From Acanthornis magna (Eukaryota > Chordata > Aves > Passeriformes > Acanthizidae): DNA of 64,000 nucleotides. The notes beneath the pieces are model-generated. The model saw only the letters and a list, made by a program, of their open reading frames with translations, made no database searches and had not been told where the DNA came from. The stretch covers positions 17,898,501-17,962,500 of the forward strand of contig JAWUZG010000029.1 in assembly GCA_036785705.1 (NCBI GenBank), written 5' to 3'. Position numbers and translations under genes: made by a program. How positions within the stretch are numbered: the stretch's first letter is position 1; every line of letters starts with the position of its first letter. Shown in pieces: positions 50,925 through 63,548 of the stretch.

Positions 50925-52236
50925 ACATCCTGAATGCCAGGACTTCATCCTGAGTACCCTTACATGGCACATGCAGGACAACCAGGAAATCAAGCCAGCC
51001 AACATGGACTTACGATAGTCAGGTCCTGCTTGATCAACCTATCTTGTGACCAAGTGACCCACTTAGTAGATGAGGGAAAGGCTGTGGATATACTCCATCT
51101 AGACTTCACTAAAGCATTTGACAGAATCTCCCACAGCATCCTCCTAGAAAACCTGGCTGCTTGGGATTTGGGTGGGTAGACTCTTCAGTAGGTAAAAACC
51201 TGGCTGGATGGTCGGACCTAGAGTTGTGGTGAATGGAGCTAAATCCACTTGACAGCTAGTCACTAGTCATGTTCTCCAGCGCTCAGTTTTGGAGCTGGTC
51301 CCTGTTTAGCATCTTTAATGATGATCTGGATCTGGGGATTCAGGGCACCCTCAGTAAATTTGTAGAAAACACTAAGTTGGGTGGGAGTGTTGATCTGCTC
51401 AAGAATAGGAAGGCTCTGCAGAGAAAACTGGACAGACACGATCAGTGGGCTGAGGACAGCAGCATGAGGACAAAGGTGAATTGCTGGGTCCTGCACTTGG
51501 GTCCCAGCAACCCCATGCAGCCCTACAAGCTTGGGGAGGAGTGGCTCAAGAGCTGTTCAGCAGAAAGGGACCTGGGGGTGCTGGTTAATTGTTGACTCAG
51601 TATAACCCAGGAGAGTACCCAGGTGGCCAAGAAGATCAATGGCATCCTGGCCTCTATGTAGAACAGCGTGGCCAGCAGGACCAGGGCAGTGATCACCCTC
51701 CTGTACTTAGCACTGGCAAGGCCACACCTCAAGTACTGGGTCTCTGTTCAGTACTGGGCTTCTCACTTTAGAAAGGGCATTGAGGTGCTGGAGCATGTCC
51801 AAGGAAGGGCAAGAAGGCTTGTGAAAGGTCTGAAAAGCATGTCTCAGGAGGAATGGCTGAGGGGGCTGGGGTTTATTCTTGAGAAGAGGGGCTCAGGAGG
51901 GACCTCACTGCTCTCTACAACTACCTGAAAGGAGGTTGTAGTGAGCTGGGGGCTGGTCTCTTCTACTGTGTCTGCAGTGAGAGGACCAGAGGAAATGGCC
52001 TTAAGCTGAGAGAGAGGAGACTCAGATTAGATACTAGAAAAAAAATTTCTGTGTTAGAATGGTCAGACATTGGAAAAGGTTGCCCAGTGGGGGTGGTGCA
52101 ATCACAATCTCTGAAGTCTAAGAGGTGTCTGGGTCTGGGTGATGTGGTTTAGGGGTTATGGTAGTGATGGGTTGACAATTGGCCTTGATGATCTTAAAGG
52201 TATCTTTCTGGCTTGATGATTCTATGACTCTATGGA
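50925..52236 (+). mobile_element. CR1 LINE, partial ORF2 plus 3' end (about 1.3 kb)
   Basis: The longest CR1 copy here. It begins inside the reverse-transcriptase domain and runs to the terminal GATTCTATGACTCTATGG octamer-like repeats. Around 51080-51180 the translation reads DILHLDFTKAFDRISHSILL, the RT block that precedes the catalytic centre. At 51310-51400 it reads FNDDLDLGI and then FVENTKLGG, where functional copies have FADD, so the catalytic aspartates are lost. The C-terminal part (51668-51928) reads LARPHLKYW and then [16 protein letters not shown]. The pieces fall in different frames, with stops between. The product would be an endonuclease/reverse-transcriptase in an intact element, but this copy is 5'-truncated and dead. 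Confidence 0.95.
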
Positions 52237-53457
52237 AAGCAAGTCAGGTTTTATCACTCCTCATTCATATCTTTCTAAATTGTGGGTCCCATTGCTTTAG
52301 AATTGCTTTGCAGAACTTGGAATCTGAGAAATTTGTGAAATCACTAGCTTGTATTTTCACTTTTGAGCTATTCCTGCTTTCCATGGAGACATGCAAATTG
52401 CTGCCCTATGTCTTAAAGGAAAGAATGATAGCAATGAAGCTAGTTGTAAGTGTTTTATGTATATGAGAAAGTAATTTTGTAGTGTCTGCAAGCTGTAATT
52501 TTTAAAAAAAAGAGAGCTCAGTGTTTGTAACAACTGACATTTAAATTGGTGGTAGCCTAATTTATCTAATCAGCTTTAAACACATGGTGATCTTGGGCCA
52601 AATTAATTTCTACAACTTCATTAAATTCACAGCATTTACAAGGAGAGACCTTCACTTTCTTTAATATTTGACCATTGTATTTTGATTTTAACTTGTCTGT
52701 ATTGTTGTTTGTAAAAGAGAAATATATTCAGTTTGTGTTATTCTGTCGACACAGGAAGTTTTTGGGAACTCGATAGCATCTATCTCAGAAAACAGACTTG
52801 TGGAAATCCTCATTTCATTTTACATGGGGCAATTTCCTGTTTTCCCTCTGCAAATGGTGGTTCTTCGGCCACCGTAGGTAGAGACCGATTTAGTCAAAGA
52901 CAATTTAAGGGATGAGCATTTTAGTTGGGAACTTTGACAAGAGCTGCCAACCCAAGTGCATTCTCCAGATCTGCTTGAGAAGCAAGAAGAGGTCTGGCAC
53001 AGAAAACAGAAAAACCCGAACACTAGTGAAATTTAACATGAAATTTAATAAAACCAGCTCTAGATTAAAACGTTACACTAAGAGAGGAGGCTTCCTGTGG
53101 GAGTCAAGTGCCTTTGTGTTGTTGTATAACAGGAGATATGATGATCTGCCAGCTGCTGTTGATTAGAAGGCTGCCTTCCGTCCTGAAGGATGTCTAGGAA
53201 AGCTGCATGCCTCTTCCATGTACTTTGTGCTCAATTCATAAGAAAGGTGGTAGATGGGATGCGTTATAGGGCTTCTCTGTAGCACTATGACTCCTCAGTA
53301 GGCAGAATGGAGACAGTTCATTCTAGGGCATGTTGGCTCTGGCTCAGTATGGTGTTAACCATTTCTGCCTGATGTGTAGCAACTTGGATAGCAGGCCAAG
53401 GACTGTGACATGTAAGATCCATTTAATATCAAGAAGAAGGAACCATTAGGATTTAAT

Positions 53458-53481
53458 CAACAACAACAGCAACAACAACAA
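53458..53481 (+). repeat. (CAA)8 trinucleotide repeat with one CAG
   Basis: Eight CAA-type units, the fourth being CAG. A short simple repeat in a non-coding context. Confidence 0.9.
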
Positions 53482-56400
53482 CGTTTCCCCAATCCACCAT
53501 CTGTGGTGGATGATAGGTGGCTGTCAAGGCACTTTGTAGGTGACGTTTCAAGGAGACTCTGTTTACTTAGTGGATTTTACCAAGAAAAAATTAGGAAATT
53601 CTGCATCTGAATTGGGATCTAGCAGTAGTAAGTTTCAGAGTATCTTAGCTGTAGCTCATAATAGTGCACAACATATAAAGATCTGTCATGGCTTCAGTTA
53701 GCCAATTGTGAAATAGCGTGGATTCTCACGGGGAATATTGTGAGCTGTAATCCACTTTGTTTATTGGCACAGCAAGAGCAAACGAGTGAGATGTGAAATG
53801 ATAACTGTGGTGGCATAATTAAAGCTGTACAGCAGTGGAAGTTGACCATTAAGTGATCAGAAGAAATTCTGGGTAAATAGGGGGAAACATAACCATTTTT
53901 CATCGTTATTGGCTTACAGCACTTTTCAGTAAAAGACTTTTTCAGAAGAATATAAGTCAATGTCTCTAAAACACTTGGAGGTTTCCTTGATTCCAAATAT
54001 AAAAATACTTAGAGGATCACAAAAATTTCCATGACTTACATGACCAGATATTTTTTTTCAGGGAGAATGGTGGATTTATGTCACAATTTATCACATAATC
54101 TTTTGAATATATGTTGGATTTTGACAGGCTTTGTTACTATCTTCAGCAGTCAGAGATTTCTTAATTCAGAGGGCAGAAATATTTCAAAAGATTTGAAAGA
54201 TGTCCTTAAAGCAAAGGCAGGGAATCAATGCTTAAGTGGCAAGGCAAGGGGTGTATTTCTGAATGCTTGCAGAATGTCAGAATAACATGGTGTTCAATGG
54301 GAAGCTGTACTTCACCATTTACAAAGTAAGGATAATTAATATTCCCATTCTCTGATTCTTCCCTTTAAATTAAGCATTTTTTAACAGCTGCTTTTCTCCT
54401 TACCTCTTTTTTTTTAACTGCTGCTCTAATGGGGTCTTGATCCTATGCATTGCTTCTGGTACTGCTACAGTATTCCGGTTTTGAAATTAAGGAGCCCAAG
54501 ATTATCAGAAGCGCAAGATAAAAATGATGGGAACATTTCCAGATTTCTTCAGACACTTTTCCTTCTTTAACCTGGTTCATATAGGGACATGTATTTCTTA
54601 AAATACAGCTACTGGTGGGGAAAATGCAGAAGATGCATAATGAGCAAGTTTGGATACCTTTTGCCCAAAGGGCTCTTTTTGATCTCTGTATACCAAATGA
54701 ATCTCTTAGAATTTCACTGCTTATAGCTATTAATAATAAATAAATAAATAATTAAAACTGTTATTAGGGGAAAACATGGACTTGTAGCCTTTGGAAAATG
54801 TAGTCCTCACTTCACTTTCTGCTAGAATGGAAGATGTATAAATATGAAGTGTCTGATTAGGGAACTTCATTGCATCACTGCTAACCTGATGCAGTTGCTT
54901 TGATTTTACATCTACAAGTGGATGTAAAAACCAGGTGGGACAAAGTTGATAAAATGGCCAGTAGTTTTCTTCAGTGAAAGTAAATGTTTTTGCAATGTGT
55001 TTATTGAAAAAGAAAGAATTCTAGGAACTGGATGTGTGATCTCTGTAATTATTTTATTAAAACTTTCCATTGTAGCCATGTTCTGGAAACCTTTGGAATT
55101 GGTTAGGGAAATGACATTTCTAGTGGAAATGACATAAAAAAGGTTTGTGGGAAGTAAAACCTCTTTTAAATTTGTCTTGTGACTTTTAGGCCTTTAGGGT
55201 TTACCTTTTTTGGATATTCTGAAAAATGAAAGCTAGAAACTCACAATATAGAAAGATCTTTACTTGTTCATGCAGCTCCAAGGCTGGGAGTTTTTACCTA
55301 ATATGTTAAAAGCTGCAATTACATCTCAGTTACTGACTCTACTTACCCCCACATCCCAAACCCCCTTGAACATTCTGAAATTAGGTAACAGTCTATGAGG
55401 CCTTTTGTCAAATATTTAGAATATTCTTGCTCACAGCTCAGGTATTTTCCTTTCCTGCCTCTAAATAAGACCTAAAGAGCATATTTCCACAAGACTGAAG
55501 AACACCATGTTGTCTGGAGAAGCTGCCAGATGTAACCTATTAGTCACGGCAAGGTGAAATGCTCAGATGTGTTTGGCAATGGAAAAATGTATCATTTAAA
55601 GTTGTTTGAGGAGCAGTGCCTGGTCATTTAAGTTACCATAAATACAATCTCAGTTTGAGCTTGTCTCATGGTTTTCCATGCTTTTTATTTTAAAAAAAAT
55701 CAATCTTTAGAAATACATCATATATAAGTTATGCTGACAAATAATAATAAATATATATATACATATGTACGCATACAGTACATGTGTTTTTATTTATAAA
55801 AAATAAATCAAGCATCATGTAATATGGTAATATAAATACTTCTAATTTCGGAATGAATTACTGCTGGACTCTGTTACCTTAAAAAGGCCAAAATGCAGAA
55901 TGATTCTTCCGGCACAGATTTTCCTAAATCCTTGCAAGTAACAAACTCTAACAAGTAATATTGATTGTATTTTTAAATACCAGCTTGATTACAAACACAC
56001 ATATAATTTCCTTGACTAGCTTTAATAGTTTTATTTCTATAGTTAAGAATATGCCATAATTGTATGAATTGAAATCTCTGCATCTATGATTTTGGTGAGG
56101 TAATATTCACCTCTGTTAACTGAATATAAAGGGTGTCAGCACATTTTGAAGTGTATTCTGACCATGGTGAACAGGAATGAAGGATAGTGAAACAGGCAGG
56201 GGAAATTCCAGATCATACTTTGCAGCTTGCATGCAGAATCAGTAGCTCTGGGAAGCCTTTTTCATGCGAGGTTTTTTCAAAATATTTTCCTATACATGTC
56301 TCTTGTCACATACAAGACCTGTTTCTACCTGAATTAAAGTCAAGAATGCACTGACTTGAGTGAAGACCAGTCTTTGAATTCTATTTTACAATTTCATATC

Positions 56401-58833
56401 CCAAGTATGTTACTTTAAAACAGTTGTTAACTTTCCAAGGGTTTTTTTACCAGTCTGAGTATTTGCTTCTGTAAAGTGAGTTTTTAAAAAACAAATCTCA
56501 TACCTTCCAAATTACAGGATTCCCTTAGGAAGCTCTTAGAGCTTAAACAATACACCTTTTTCCATTCAAATAAGGGTGACACAAAGGGTAAATCACTGTG
56601 GCAAGTGTATGGAAAAATCAGGTTGTCTTAGTTTGCAGGGATCCTGGTTCCAGGGTATTACTGTGCTAATTGCATGCTTGATGATGATTTTGCATGATCT
56701 CTATATGGTCTTGTTACAAAATGCAATATTCCAGGCATATGGATCTGGCATATGTTTAATCAATGTTTACTAATTTATTTTGGAAAGAACACAAATTTAT
56801 CATGCAAATTACCTGGAGAGAAATAATTCTACTCTGTTTTTTCATCATCACAATTTGCCTAACCTCTATTTCTTGATTTTCTTAATGCAAGTTAGGTCTT
56901 TCTTAGATTATGATTCATTATAGTTCACTTTTGGTTCACTGGGCTCACTTGTTTGGTATTTTATTTCAAAACTGAGAAGCCAAGTATTCATTCCTGAGAG
57001 GCATTTTGGGTTTTGTGCATTAAAGCATGAAACTCAAGTATACCTTATAGAAAACATTCTACTTAACAGCTTTCACATCCTGCTGATTCTTTTTAATGGA
57101 TGACACTATGCTTATATGCTCCAATCTAAGATGCATATTAGTAGAAATTAAATAGTAGGGGGGAAATTAACTGGGGGATCTGTGAAATTAAAAAAAAACA
57201 GCAGTCAGCTGCAAAAAAACCCCAGTTTTATACTGAAAGTTTGGGGTTTTTTTAGTTATAGAAACAGTATTTATTTCTCAGTTTCTTCCTTTTTGTGTGG
57301 CTTAAGAATATATTACCGTGTTGTTTTTTAAACACTAGTCTTCAGTTAAATCTGATCACTGGAATTCTGGTAAGGAATTACTTTGGGATCTAAATCAGTG
57401 TGTATGAATTATGCATGCATGAGCGCAAGAAATAACTTTGTGTTTGTAACAGCCAATTGTACACTCAGACAAATGTTTGCATGTGTAGTCACCCATTTGG
57501 AACTGGGGCCAAACAAAATTAGAATTAATCCCATGGGCTATTTCCAGGATTTAGTTTTCAAGTCTGTTTATAATGATGCAATATACATTAAAAATACTCA
57601 CCTGCAGACTGTATTCTGCAGAGATTGTTCTGGCTGCAAACCAGTTGTAACTGCAACAATCGGGCACCATCAGGTAAACATGCACAGTGGAGATAAGGGG
57701 CTGGTACATCGGTAGAACTGTCATCGGCAGAAGTCTGGTGCATGTGTAATGTTAAGAAACAGGCTAGGCTGTGTAAGAGGCTGTAGATAAGACCGCCCCA
57801 AGCATCTCTTCTTTTTCAAGCTTCTCCACTCCACACTGCTTGAGCCGTGGCTGTGCAAATGAGGAGATGGGCTATTTCCAGGAGTCAGCCACTTCAGTTC
57901 AAACCCCAAGACGATAGCATGCACTTTAAGAGTAATAACAGCTGCCAGCCATGGAGGGCCCCAGGGGACGGGATCTTGACATGCTGCATGACATTCAAGA
58001 AGCCTGCTTGATGTCTTCTGTCAAGTCGAATGCCCAGGCTTGAAGTGCAGTGCTAGAGGGAGTAGCGGCAAAAATCTTGTCTCTTGATTTAAAATGGGAC
58101 ATTGTATCATTCTCGTATTTAGCATCTTCTGCAGCTGGACACCCCAGACTGTCTGGTAGACAAGGGGTTAGACAGTTTTTCATCTTCTGCCCTGTCCCTC
58201 CCTCCATGCTCCCTGTCTACACCGTGTCTGCTACAGAATCTAGGCTCCTGGAGTAGTGCCATCTGCCATTGCCTATTTCCACTAGTTATCCATCCCTTAA
58301 CAGAGCCACAGTGATTTTAGAGGATTACGTACTGTGTTCTCCTAAGTGGTGAAACCAGACTGAGACTAATACCCACCCAGTGTGGTCACCTGTCACAGGC
58401 CACAGGAACAATCAGCAGAACCCTCTGTCTGGCCCCCTTGTCTGTGGTCAGGCAGTGATGTGGTCTCCAGAGAGTCAGTTTTAACAAATGCAGTGATTAG
58501 GCTCAGACTAGCCTAAACAAGACAGTGATATAATTTCATTTTCTATTACTGGAAGACAGTTCCAACCATGTACAGTTTCAGAGGTTTTTAATGTCAGAAG
58601 AGGAAAGACTATACACACGCTTACTGTACCATATCATCTTTTTTAGAACAGCTAAGGAGTACCAAAAGAATAGAAGAATAAACCGTAACAAGGAAATGAT
58701 TGTGCATAGTAAGTTGTATTAAGAAAGAGGGAGTTAACTCATAGTTTGAATCAAGGGAATGACAATTGTTACTCTGATTTTTTATTTTTTATCATGCACC
58801 AATTAATGTTCTTTAGGGTTAGATAACTCTCTG

Positions 58834-58876
58834 GTATGAAGTCTTGGCATCGGATGGAATACCGATGCTTTCATAC
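58834..58876. repeat. Imperfect inverted repeat (hairpin)
   Basis: Two pairs of perfect 7-base arms are nested: GCATCGG (58847-58853) with CCGATGC (58862-58868), and GTATGAA (58834-58840) with TTCATAC (58870-58876). The loop is 8 bases; a 6-base bulge on the left and a 1-base bulge on the right separate the stems. The asymmetric bulge argues against a typical microRNA precursor. Function unknown. Confidence 0.6.
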
Positions 58877-61612
58877 TGATACTTTCATCTTAGCTGCAAG
58901 CCTAGTACAAAAATGAGTGTACTGGAGGGTTTTTGAAATCAGATGGTTTAAGTAAGATGGCTGTTCATACATTGGCATCAGTTATGAATAAGCCAAACAT
59001 AAAGTTTTGTATGCCTATGGCATTCAGTAAAGATATTGTAATAGTAATATGTTGTTTGAACTGTAGACACAGTCAAATCTTGTGTGATGAGACAAGTATC
59101 AGATGATGGATTGTTTGCTGCCCATCATTTTTATCTTTTTTTTAATGTTGTGGAGTAATCGCATTTTCAATGTAATAGAAAAATACTACAAATAAGTAGG
59201 ATGTCTAACCGGGTTTATAAACCTGTATTTTTGAAATCATGTCCATGCAACTGAGGTGGAATTATTTGAGGCATAGCCTGAGGCAAGCAGAGAGAAGGCA
59301 CTGCACAGGAAAATGAATCTTTTAAGTCTCTAAGCACCAAGTGTAGAGAACAGGGACATGAGCAGGGAGAGGCTGTGCATGTGAATGCACATATCAGAGA
59401 GGAACAAACAAGGCAGAGAACCAATGACAGGAAACACTCATTTAATGATACAAGGGAGATTTCTTCAGTAGAGTGATTGCTGGACACTGAAAACATGTAC
59501 AAAAAATTAAGTTCAAATTCAAAACTTAATCTTCCTTTATTCTTAAGGGGAACTTTTTCACCTGGAGTGGTCATTTCACCTGACAATGTTGTTGTTTAGG
59601 AGCTGGTAAGAATTCCTTTTCTCTCTTATTGGTTTCAAAATTCTCCTGTGTGAAAAGATGCCTATTTTTCCCCTGCTTTGCATGATTTTTTTTAGATTGT
59701 TCTAAAACTGAGATGTATACTACTGAAATCCTTAGCTCAGCTGCAGTCAGTTCAGGGACTTTGGTGAAATCTCAGAGAGCCTGTAGTCCACAGGGATCAT
59801 ATGAACTGTAGGTTTATAAGAAAATCCTATTGACTTCTTCATGGCACTACAGGATTTTATATGGAGAGGTGATCTTCCACAGAAGAGGAAATAAATTAGT
59901 TCCTCAGGGGAAAAAAATGCACATTTGCTAAACTTTTTTAGGTAAGAATGTTTAAATTCTCAGAGTTACAGAAATGATGAAATGTAGTCAAGTAAATGTT
60001 GTTGTGGAAGAGATTATACTCAGAACTTATTTTGACTTAGGCCCTTATGGGAAATAACAGTCATGAAGGCAGAGACAGAAACATTCTCTTACTTTTGATA
60101 CCTATATTTCTGAGAAAATTTTAGTGACTTAATTTCAATCCTAAAAAAAATTAACTGCTGTCACACATATCTTACTTAAGACCTTGCTTTGATTTATTTT
60201 TTTTTTTATCATTTAATCTGTTGCCCATTTTTATAGGGTAAAATTAATAGGGAAGCAAGGTATTATTAATGGGGCTAATTTCACCATCTGGGACTTAAAT
60301 AGCAAATTATAATCCTCCTCAGCAGTGCTGGATTTTCACCTTATTTCCTAGGTCTAATTAAAAAAAAGGACATAATCAATTGCACGTAACTGTTTTTCAT
60401 CCAGGTCATGTATTGAAGACTGTCTGAGATACTCAAAGAGAAGATGGATCATTGCTGGTCTGACCCTATTGGGATGGGAATGATTTAGGTGTCCCATTTT
60501 AAAAAAATGTGTTTCATCTTGCTCTTTCCATTTAGAAGATGGTTCATAGCAACTAGTGGGAAGTTGGTGGTCTAGATAGGACTTACTGGGCTATTCTACC
60601 TGTGGGCAGATTTCTGTGAAGGTGATCTGATGTGCCCTGAAGCCTGTCTACTTGAGATATAGCTCTTGCCTTCTTCAGTGGCCTTTTATAAAGTCTAGAG
60701 TCCTCTCTAATCTTCCTGATTCATTATCCTATTTATCACTCTTACCAAGTATATATTCCTTGTAGCCAGCTTGAAATGCATGAAAATGGACTGCTGGATA
60801 AATAATTACTGATTATTAGTATGCATTACCTTACTAGTATGGATTTACATTTCCTCTGTGTAGAAAATTTCAGCTTGTCTAGATACTTAGCTTGCTTGTA
60901 ACTTCAGAGATGGCACTGGTTATCTACTTTTTGGGTTCCCAGGGATAAGCCCATTGAGATTTGCTGCTGGTGCTTTCCAAGAGTTTTCATGCCAAGTGAG
61001 CTGGAACTATCAAGTTAGCAGAAATAATGTTTCTGATATGATATTTTTTTTCAAGGAGAAAAAAAAATTAGTCTCTTCCTGTTTCTATCTTCCATTAATA
61101 ACTTGCTCTTTGAATATTGCTTTGAAAAAGTGAGTGGTGCAATCCTAAATATGACTCCCTGAGATGCTGTTGTGTTACCTTTGTCTGGTGTTTATGGGAA
61201 AGCAAATAAAAGTCTAGTGTATCACAGCCTGCCAAAGAGATGCAAAATCCGTTTATGTAGTAGACCCACCTCTCAAACATCATTTTCCCATAACTTCAAT
61301 GTTTAGTAAACTGTTGAAATCCAGCATTTAATAAGGTAATACAGGCACGACACTGGCATTGGTAGAGCCAGTTTGTTGTTTTATAGCATCTGTAGTGAAA
61401 AGAGGATGAAAATGGGGTGCAGGATAATTTCATCAAAATAATAAGCATGCTGAGTCTTGTCTGCTACCTGCATAGCTGTTACGAGGGCAAGTGTTGTGGC
61501 AGCGTAGCCCTGAGATTTTTGGTGGTGGTTTGGATACAGGAGTAAAAGGGTCTGGTGTTTTATCATTTACAATAGAACCTCAATATTGCTGGGTGTGCTG
61601 CTTGTTTCCCCT

Positions 61613-61626
61613 CCCCCCCCCCCCCC
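61613..61626 (+). repeat. Poly-C tract (14 C)
   Basis: A run of 14 C followed by GCCCC. A simple homopolymer; its length may be unreliable. Confidence 0.9.
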
Positions 61627-63493
61627 GCCCCATTTTTGTGCCAATTAAATGGAAGCTGTAGTTTGCAGATACTGATCATTGCACTGAGCAATTGGGGGAA
61701 GATGTCGCTGGTGCTGCTAATAGATAGTTGGATGTGTTTCTGTCACAATTAATCAGATAATTTGAGGAGATTGCCAGCTCCAGAGAGGTCCAGCAGCAAT
61801 TTGTTATACTTGAAGCATGCTGCTTTGCAAAGGCTTTAGTGGTTGGTTGCAGTCAGAGGGGAGTAATGGCATTTAGGCAATGCTAAATAAAGTTTTCTGT
61901 CTTGTACCTTTTCCCACTGCAGGTCTAACAGCTTTAACATGCTGCTAGATACAAAATGCCATAACAGCTTATGGCACCACTGTCATATGTGTTGTTTGTT
62001 TAAGTCATCTTTATTCCCCTATCTCTTTCTGCCCTAGCAAAATGATGATTCTAAATAGACCCTGAGATTCCGTTTGCAACTATAGGGTTATAGACACAGG
62101 ATAAGGGAGACAAATGCTGACTATTCACTGATGCCTATTTCTTTAGATGTTCTGGTTTCCTTGTGTTTGACATTTACAGCTCATTCAGTGATAAACTTCA
62201 TTTGGTAAGCATTAATTCATTTGCAGATGTTAGTGTTCCACTGATCTTCTAGGACTGCAGTTCAGATCCAAGTTCATTTCATAAGTGGCTGATGGACTGT
62301 GTTAAACTCTTTTTTCTACTTAAGTCAATGTACTGCCAGGTATCCACATCACTAGGAAAATCACAATTGTCAGGGAGAGACTGAAGATTTGAAGCCAGTC
62401 CCTTCAAGCAGTTGTTGATTATAGTATATTGGAGCCAGTCAAGCGATGAGAAATTACTCCATCTGAAGGCATGGTGGTACACCCAGTTCCACCTCAACAA
62501 AAAGCAAAATGTTTTCTACTCAGGCCAGTGCTGAGTCCCTCTGGCGTGACTCTAGAAAGAGTTTGGTAGCTGCTGTTCCTGCAGCTGTCCCAGAACTTGA
62601 AGAAGTCTTTTGAGTCCAGCGATTGAACTGTTGATGCCTGTGCTGATGCATGAAATTTATTAATAAGGAAAGAAAAGTGAAACAAGTAATCAAAAATATC
62701 TATGGATGATTTCTCCTGGAAAATGTCATTGCCAAACAAACTATTAGGTAAAAATGGGCATGCATCATTTCACCACATATAAGAAGTGGGTAATTAATGT
62801 TGGTGATACAAAAATATAAACCCTAACTGAGACCTTTCCTATTATTATTGGTGCAATAATACCTACTTGCTTTAGCTTTCATTGTGTGCTGTCAGAAGCT
62901 GTAGTGTAGCCAAGGGTGCTGGTAAACAGCCTGACAAAATCCAGAGGTGGAAGAAGAGGTTGTACAGAAGCCTAATTTCCCAGAGACTTATCAAAGCAAG
63001 AAGCATTCTGACTCTTTCAGAACTTGATCCCTCTGTCGGGGGTAGGAAATGATGCTGGAGATAATTAGTTGAGGTGGGCACTGCATGAGAAGCTTTTGGA
63101 AGCTGTCCAGCTTGCTGTTCCCCAGTGTTTCTTTCTCTGGGGCTTGAGTTAATCTTCACAGGCTATTCCTTGCTGTCCTTTCTTCTTGTCAGGCAAAGGA
63201 AATACCCTAACATCCTGTTCCCTCTTTAAAACTCCTGCTTTCTGCAATGTAGGAAATAGGACAAACTGTAGGACTCTGTCCTGAGACCACAACTTACTGC
63301 AGTAGTGAATGAATATTGTCTCATTTTCTCTTCAGTCTCTGTTAATCTCAAGGTCCTAGTGGGCATGTGTGAGATGTCACCTTGTTGGGGGCAGAAATAA
63401 TGGGGTTTGTTCTATGCTTATGTCTCCTTGCTTCATGAAGGATCTTACATAGAACCTATATTCTAAACTTCTTAATGTGTCAGCATTTATTCA

Positions 63494-63548
63494 CTGAATG
63501 GTTTTGGTTGGAAGGGACATTTAAAGATCAGCTGGTCCAACCCCCAAA
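63494..63548 (-). mobile_element. Very short CR1 3'-end fragment
   Basis: The plus-strand string GAATGGTTTTGGTTGGAAGG, followed by GACATTTAAAGATCAGCTGG and TCCAACCCCC, is the reverse complement of the conserved CR1 3' terminus. Only about 55 bases remain, so this is either an extreme 5' truncation or a decayed remnant. No coding sequence. Confidence 0.85.

Larger units (their letters stand above)
52237..63493 (+). other. Proposed intron 2, 11-kb segment with no recognised gene
   Basis: AT-rich and largely free of recognisable mobile elements. Noted structures are (CAA)8 with one CAG at 53458-53481, AT-alternating DNA near 55750-55765, an imperfect hairpin at 58834-58876 and a 14-base C run at 61613-61626. 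Two longer open frames (57383-57715 plus, 110 codons; 59215-59586 minus, 123 codons) have no domain and no splice context that I can support. Confidence 0.45.

Noticed and set aside
51263..51732. Minus-strand open frames over the large CR1 element
   Set aside because: They are antisense shadows of the LINE reverse-transcriptase region.
57383..57715. 110-codon plus-strand open frame
   Set aside because: Composition is not obviously random, but there are no splice signals or recognisable motifs around it; I cannot support a gene.
59215..59586. 123-codon minus-strand open frame with hydrophobic and cysteine-rich stretches
   Set aside because: No domain, no splice or promoter context, and low-complexity composition in AT-rich DNA; chance is the simplest explanation.
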